This document shows, piece by piece, positions 60,184 through 64,000 of a stretch of 64,000 nt of DNA; position 1 is the stretch's first letter; every line of letters begins with the position of its first letter. This DNA comes from Orientallactaga sibirica (Eukaryota > Chordata > Mammalia > Rodentia > Dipodidae). Under the pieces are notes generated by a model, which was given only the letters and a program-made list of their open reading frames with translations, searched no databases and was not told the origin of the DNA. The stretch covers positions 62,001 to 126,000 of the forward strand of contig JAEOAD010001413.1 in the NCBI GenBank assembly GCA_036365145.1, in the 5' to 3' direction. The position numbers and the translations under genes were made by a program.

Positions 60184-60530
60184 TTTTTGCTTTCTCAAGG
60201 TAGGGTTTCACTCTAGCCCAGGGCTGACCTAGAATTTACTATGTAGTCTCAGGGTGGCCTTGAACTCATGGCAATCCTCCTACCTGCCTCCCAAGTGGTG
60301 GGATTAAAGGCATGCGCCACCACACCTGGCTTCTTTTTTTTATTAATAATTTTTAAAATTAATTTTAAAATATTTAAAGTCAGGCGTGGTGGCGCATGCC
60401 TTTAATTGCACCACTTGAGAGGCAGAGGTAGAAGGATCGCCATGAATTCAAGGCCATTCTGAGACTACATAGTGAATTCCAGGTCAGCTGGGGCTACAGC
60501 GAGACCCTACCTCGAAAACTAGTAATAATA
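57100..60530. repeat. Dense SINE cluster, nearly all sense
   Basis: D+ 57100-57290. B1+ 57315-57455 with (CAAAA)n to 57510. D+ 57518-57705. B4-like 57715-57915. B1+ 57928-58055. Old B1 58081-58215. B1+ 58255-58400. B1- 58430-58592. B1+ 58850-58985 and 59015-59130. Dip-L+ 59143-59365. D+ 59512-59715. D+ 59726-59950 with (GT)n. D+ 59953-60135 then (TTTA)n. B1- 60190-60332. B1+ 60378-60525. 58593-58849 is non-repetitive. Confidence 0.8.
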
Positions 60531-61144
60531 AAAAGGTTACAGTTGGTGGTAGAAGCCGTGGGAAAGGTAACACTTACATTGTGGGAGCCCCCCGGCTCCA
60601 GAAGCATCCTGGTAACAAGAACACATCCAGCATCTTATAACTTGGCAGGCCAGCCTTGAACAGCTCTGTTCTCGTGCCCAGCAACGCTCATGGAGGGAGC
60701 ACCACCACATGGCAGGAAGGCGTTTCTCTGTCAGCCTTGGGTTGAATATAGTTGCTAGAAGACCCCAGCACTTTCCTCATCCCCCAGGAGTTAATGGTTT
60801 GCTCACATTTCAGGTGAATGGCTCTTGTTTATTTAGGTGAATGTCATATAGCTTTTAAGTCCTGTGACTCTAAACGAAACACAAAGCCAGCTAATGCTAA
60901 GTCCCTGTGAAAGGGGGCTGGATGACGGGGAAACAAAACTAAGGGATAACCACTGTCGCTGGCTGTGAGCTGCGGTGGGCATTTCATTGACACATTCCTG
61001 AATGGGTAATCAGGGTCTGAAATGCGGCCAGCTGTAGTCTAGGGCCAGCGTGGTTCTTTAAACCCCTCTCCCTCCTCCTCCCTCTTTCTCTTCTCTCTCT
61101 CTGTCTCATGTAGCACTCGGTGGCTTTCAAACTTGCTATGGCTG
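60531..61144. other. SINE-free intronic block
   Basis: About 600 bases of non-repetitive, moderately GC-rich DNA in YWHAG intron 1, ending in a CT-rich stretch. No splice-bounded exon is visible. Such a long uninserted block in a SINE-saturated intron is a candidate conserved regulatory element. Confidence 0.45.
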
Positions 61145-61760
61145 GGCTGGCATGGTATCACACGCCTTTAATCACAGCACTCTGGAGGCAGAGGTAGGAG
61201 GACCCCAGTGAATACAAGGCCAGCCTAGGCTAGCATGAGACCCTACATAGAAAACAAACAATCTCTAATTTGCTATGTACCAGAAACTGGCCTTGAACTC
61301 TGCATCCTCCTGCCTCCACCTCCCAAATCCTGTGATTCCAGGCATGTGCCACCACACCTTGCTTACTTAAAAAAAAAAAAAAAAAAAAACAACTAAATAG
61401 AGGTGGGCTGATGGCTTAGCAGTTACAGCACTTGCCTGCAAAGACCAAGGACCTAGGTTCAACTCCCCAGGACCCACATAAGCCAGATGCACATGGTGGC
61501 ACACACATATGAAGTTCATCTGCAGTGGCTTGAAGCCCTGGTATGCCCATTCTCCCTCTCAAATAAATAAGCTAAACAGAGGTGATGGCTGTATAATACT
61601 ATAGAATGTGCTAGATACCACTAAATTTTACTATTAAACTGGGTATAGTGACTCATGCCTTTAAACAGCAGCACTCAGAAGGCTAAGGTAGGAAGACCTC
61701 CATGAATTCAAGGCCAACCTGGTCTAGTGTGAGGCCTGCCTCAATAATAATAAACAAATA
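61145..61760. repeat. SINE cluster, old and young
   Basis: B1+ 61145-61255 (deleted centre). Old B1- 61262-61370. D+ 61402-61575. Old B1+ 61638-61755. Confidence 0.75.
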
Positions 61761-61984
61761 AAAATGTACTCTTGAGATTTTGTTATATGACTAGGCTATG
61801 TTAACGTTTCATGGCTTTAACTTCAATAGACACAACACTGTTTTCTCTACTCTTTTCAATCTAGTTGGCTTAAAGCTTAATAAACAAGGCTTCCCCAAGC
61901 TTTAGATCTGGAATCCTGCATCAGGATCTGCTCTTAACCCAACCCAAGGATGTACACCTCAAAGCATCTGTTTTTAATTTTTAA

Positions 61985-62034
61985 ATTTTTGTTTTATTTT
62001 TATTTATTTGAGAGCAACAGAAAGAGAAAGAGGC

Positions 62035-62067
<33 letters not shown>

Positions 62068-62210
62068 CAATGGGCGCATTAGGGCTTCCAGCCACAGCAT
62101 GCACCATCTTATGGATCTGGCTTACGTGGGTCCTGGGGAATCGAGCCTCGAACCGGAGTCCTTAGGCTTCACAGGCAAGCACTTAACTGCTAAGCCATCT
62201 CTCCAGCCCC
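61985..62210 (-). repeat. D SINE, antisense
   Basis: Antisense D with a (GA)n run and a shortened centre ('ccacagcatgcaccatc'), ending 'catctctccagcccc'. Confidence 0.85.
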
Positions 62211-62712
62211 TCAAAGCATCTCTTATCTCAAAAAATTCAGAAATTACATGAGATTCTTTTTAATTATCACAACAGCATTTAATATTCATTTCTACATTGT
62301 GAAGAATAATGTGTAAAACAAAGTTATCTGTATTCTCTTGGCTCCAGAGAGAACAATTCAGACCACATGACCGAAAATAATGGCTGCAACTGGCGAGCTC
62401 CACCTCAAAAGGATGTACAGAGGTGGCCATCAATCCATTAGGGGTAATGGCTATTGATCTAGCTTCCTGGGAGCACAGAGCGCTTAACAGAGCACAGCAG
62501 ATAGTAAGAATTTTAAAACCTATTGATTCCACTAGGAAGACATGTTTATATAAGTCTTACAGCTTCTTGCCACCCTGAGTCCCCAGTTAAGAATGCTTAA
62601 CCCAGTAACTTCAGGAAAATTAGTAGTCTACAACCTTTTCTCCCCTTGAGGCAAGTACCAGTAGCCTAATTAGGACATTACCTTCTCAGGAGGCTATGAA
62701 AAGCCAAAGGAG
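62211..62712. promoter_or_regulatory. Candidate conserved non-coding element
   Basis: 500 bases without repeats, with a homeodomain-like composition. At 62429-62458 there is an imperfect inverted repeat: arm ATCAATCCATTA, spacer GGGG, arm TAATGGCTATTGAT. This joins TAAT (homeodomain) and ATTGAT/ATCAAT (PBX or ONECUT-like) cores. No exon is visible. A regulatory role for YWHAG is inference. Confidence 0.4.
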
Positions 62713-62865
62713 GGCCGGGCGTGGTGGCGCACGCCTTTAATCCCAGCACTCGGGAGGCAGAGGTAGGAGGATCCCAAGAGTTCAAGGCCATCCTGAGACT
62801 ACATAGTTAATTCCAGGTCAGCCTGGACCAGAGTGAGACCCTACCTCGACAAACCAAAAAAAAGC
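62713..62865 (+). repeat. B1 SINE
   Basis: A nearly intact sense B1 ('gccgggcgtggtggcgcacg' to 'ctacctcgacaaacc') flanked by 'aaagccaaagga' on both sides (62699-62710 and 62861-62872), a clear target duplication. A young insertion. Confidence 0.9.
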
Positions 62866-63154
62866 CAAAGGACAGAACAATTCAGTGGTCTCCCCCTTGC
62901 GCAAAGGGTTGGGTTTTCTGAATTCCCTGGCAGACTCCTAAAATTGTAAGTAATCCCAAATACTGTTTCCACCAATGTCCCCAGTCTATGATATAGTTGA
63001 TAAAATTTAATTTCTAAATTAGACATAGTAAGAGATTAATAATAAAGCATAACAATGATAACAACAGATAGTAATAGAAGTTGGAAATTTATTACTTTTT
63101 AGTAGTTTTGGACCATGGTTGACTACAGGTGAACAGAAGAATATAGACAAGTGT

Positions 63155-63345
63155 GGGGCTGGAGAGATGGCTCAGCAGTTAAGGTAAATGCCTGCGAAGC
63201 CTAAGGATCCCGGTTCAATTCTCCAGTCCCATGTAAGCCAGATGCACATGGTGGTGCATGCGTCTGGAGTTCCTTTGAAGTGGCTAGAGGCCCTGGCATG
63301 CCCTCTCTCTCTCTCTCTCTCTCTCTCTGTCTTAAATAAATAAAA
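63155..63345 (+). repeat. D SINE with long TC tail
   Basis: Sense D with a (TC)n run at about 63305-63328 and an AAATAAATAAA end. 'agaatatagacaagtgtg' occurs before (63139-63156) and after (63396-63413), a likely target duplication that takes in about 50 bases beyond the tail. Confidence 0.85.
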
Positions 63346-63413
63346 AATAGAGCCCTTGAAGAAAGCATTCCTTTCTTTCTTAAAAAAAAAAAAAAGAATA
63401 TAGACAAGTGTGG

Positions 63414-64000
63414 ATAAGGGAGAACGACTGTGTCATGTATAAAGCAGGACCACTGAGGTGTTCACACTTTCCTTAAATGCAAATTACACATTTAACTGAA
63501 CGGACTGAACTCTTGCCCTTTTCAAAATTCCTATTTCTATCCTGTGTACCAACATACAATTCTCTCTCTAGAAGAGTCCAACAATGTTACTAGTAGGGTA
63601 ATTTCCCTAAGTGCAACTAAATTTTAACTCCCCTAGCATCACCATGTCAGCCTTCCCAGCAGAGCTCAACTGAGTATTAATACGAAATTTCTTTCTTTAT
63701 TCTAAGTTCTCACATGATAACTGTTTAAATTTGGGGGGTACTGAGGGGAGAACCCAGGGTCTCCCCAGCCTCATGACCTTTATGGGCACTAGTAGTTACC
63801 ATACTGGGGCACCTACTGTGCCCCTCACTTTTTGGTATTCTGTCCTATGGATGTGCAAAATGAGGACCAGAGGTAAGCGGATTTTCTCAGAATCACAGTA
63901 AGCAGACACACAAATGAGCAAGAGGGAACCTTCAGGTTCGGAGCTAAAACACTCTGTAATGGATTCTCATTCCCTAACAGTTACTGGAAATGGCCAGCGG
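63414..64000. other. Non-repetitive intronic DNA at window end
   Basis: No young SINE, exon or CpG island. An old antisense piece may lie near 63730-63800 ('gtactgaggggagaacccag'). The lack of a CpG island shows that YWHAG exon 1 is still some distance away. Confidence 0.5.

Noticed and set aside
63414..64000. YWHAG exon 1
   Set aside because: Searched the whole intron, especially the end, for GC-rich sequence encoding the 14-3-3 gamma N-terminus; not found, so it lies outside the window.

Overview
This window is mammalian nuclear DNA from a rodent. It holds two recognisable protein-coding genes, in tail-to-tail order: HSPB1 (small heat-shock protein Hsp27, + strand, complete, three exons, 5678-7765) and the last exon of YWHAG (14-3-3 gamma, - strand, coding 36957-36301, 3' UTR down to about 33645). 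HSPB1 and YWHAG are also convergent neighbours in human and mouse, so this is a conserved syntenic block. YWHAG exon 1 (about 29 codons) is not in the window; everything from 36958 to 64000 is its first intron.

Almost everything else is repeats. Two SINE families dominate. One is a 7SL-derived B1 (ends in 'ctacctcgaaaaacc'). The other is a tRNA-derived, B2-superfamily element beginning 'ggctggagagatggcttag', with pol III A/B boxes and a TC-rich, AATAAA-rich tail. I call it 'D' (Dip-type) below, and 'Dip-L' for a longer variant with an extra central block. From memory, Dip elements mark Dipodoidea (jerboas, jumping mice), so a dipodoid is my best guess for the host; this is inference. Older layers are ID, B1-ID composites, B4/RSINE1-like elements, LINE-1 3' UTR fragments and short solo LTRs of ERVL/MaLR type. 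I count roughly 200 SINE pieces.

Layout: 1-5390, SINEs, microsatellites and a 52-bp minisatellite built from ID elements. 5391-5677, HSPB1 promoter with paired heat-shock elements and a TATA box. 5678-7915, HSPB1. 7980-33460, intergenic SINE field containing a 1.42-kb tandem duplication (10497-13340), a LINE-1 3' end (14.4-15.0 kb), a CpG-rich SINE-free island (21.8-22.96 kb), a SINE-free block with a TATA/CCAAT/AP-1 arrangement (30.3-30.96 kb) and a solo LTR. 33645-36957, YWHAG terminal exon, essentially free of SINEs. 36958-64000, YWHAG intron 1, with SINEs overwhelmingly antisense to the gene, two more LTRs, two LINE-1 pieces, a patchwork rearrangement near 51.3-51.9 kb and non-repetitive stretches that may be regulatory.

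There is no operon, CRISPR array, mobile bacterial element or new protein system here. The interesting material is genome-evolutionary: tandem A-box arrays, a U2 snRNA fragment in a SINE tail, repeated SINE insertion at one target site, duplication of the HSPB1 branch/acceptor region, and candidate unannotated promoters. Functionally the two genes are related: Hsp27 phosphorylated by MK2 is a known 14-3-3 client, but nothing in the sequence shows co-regulation.
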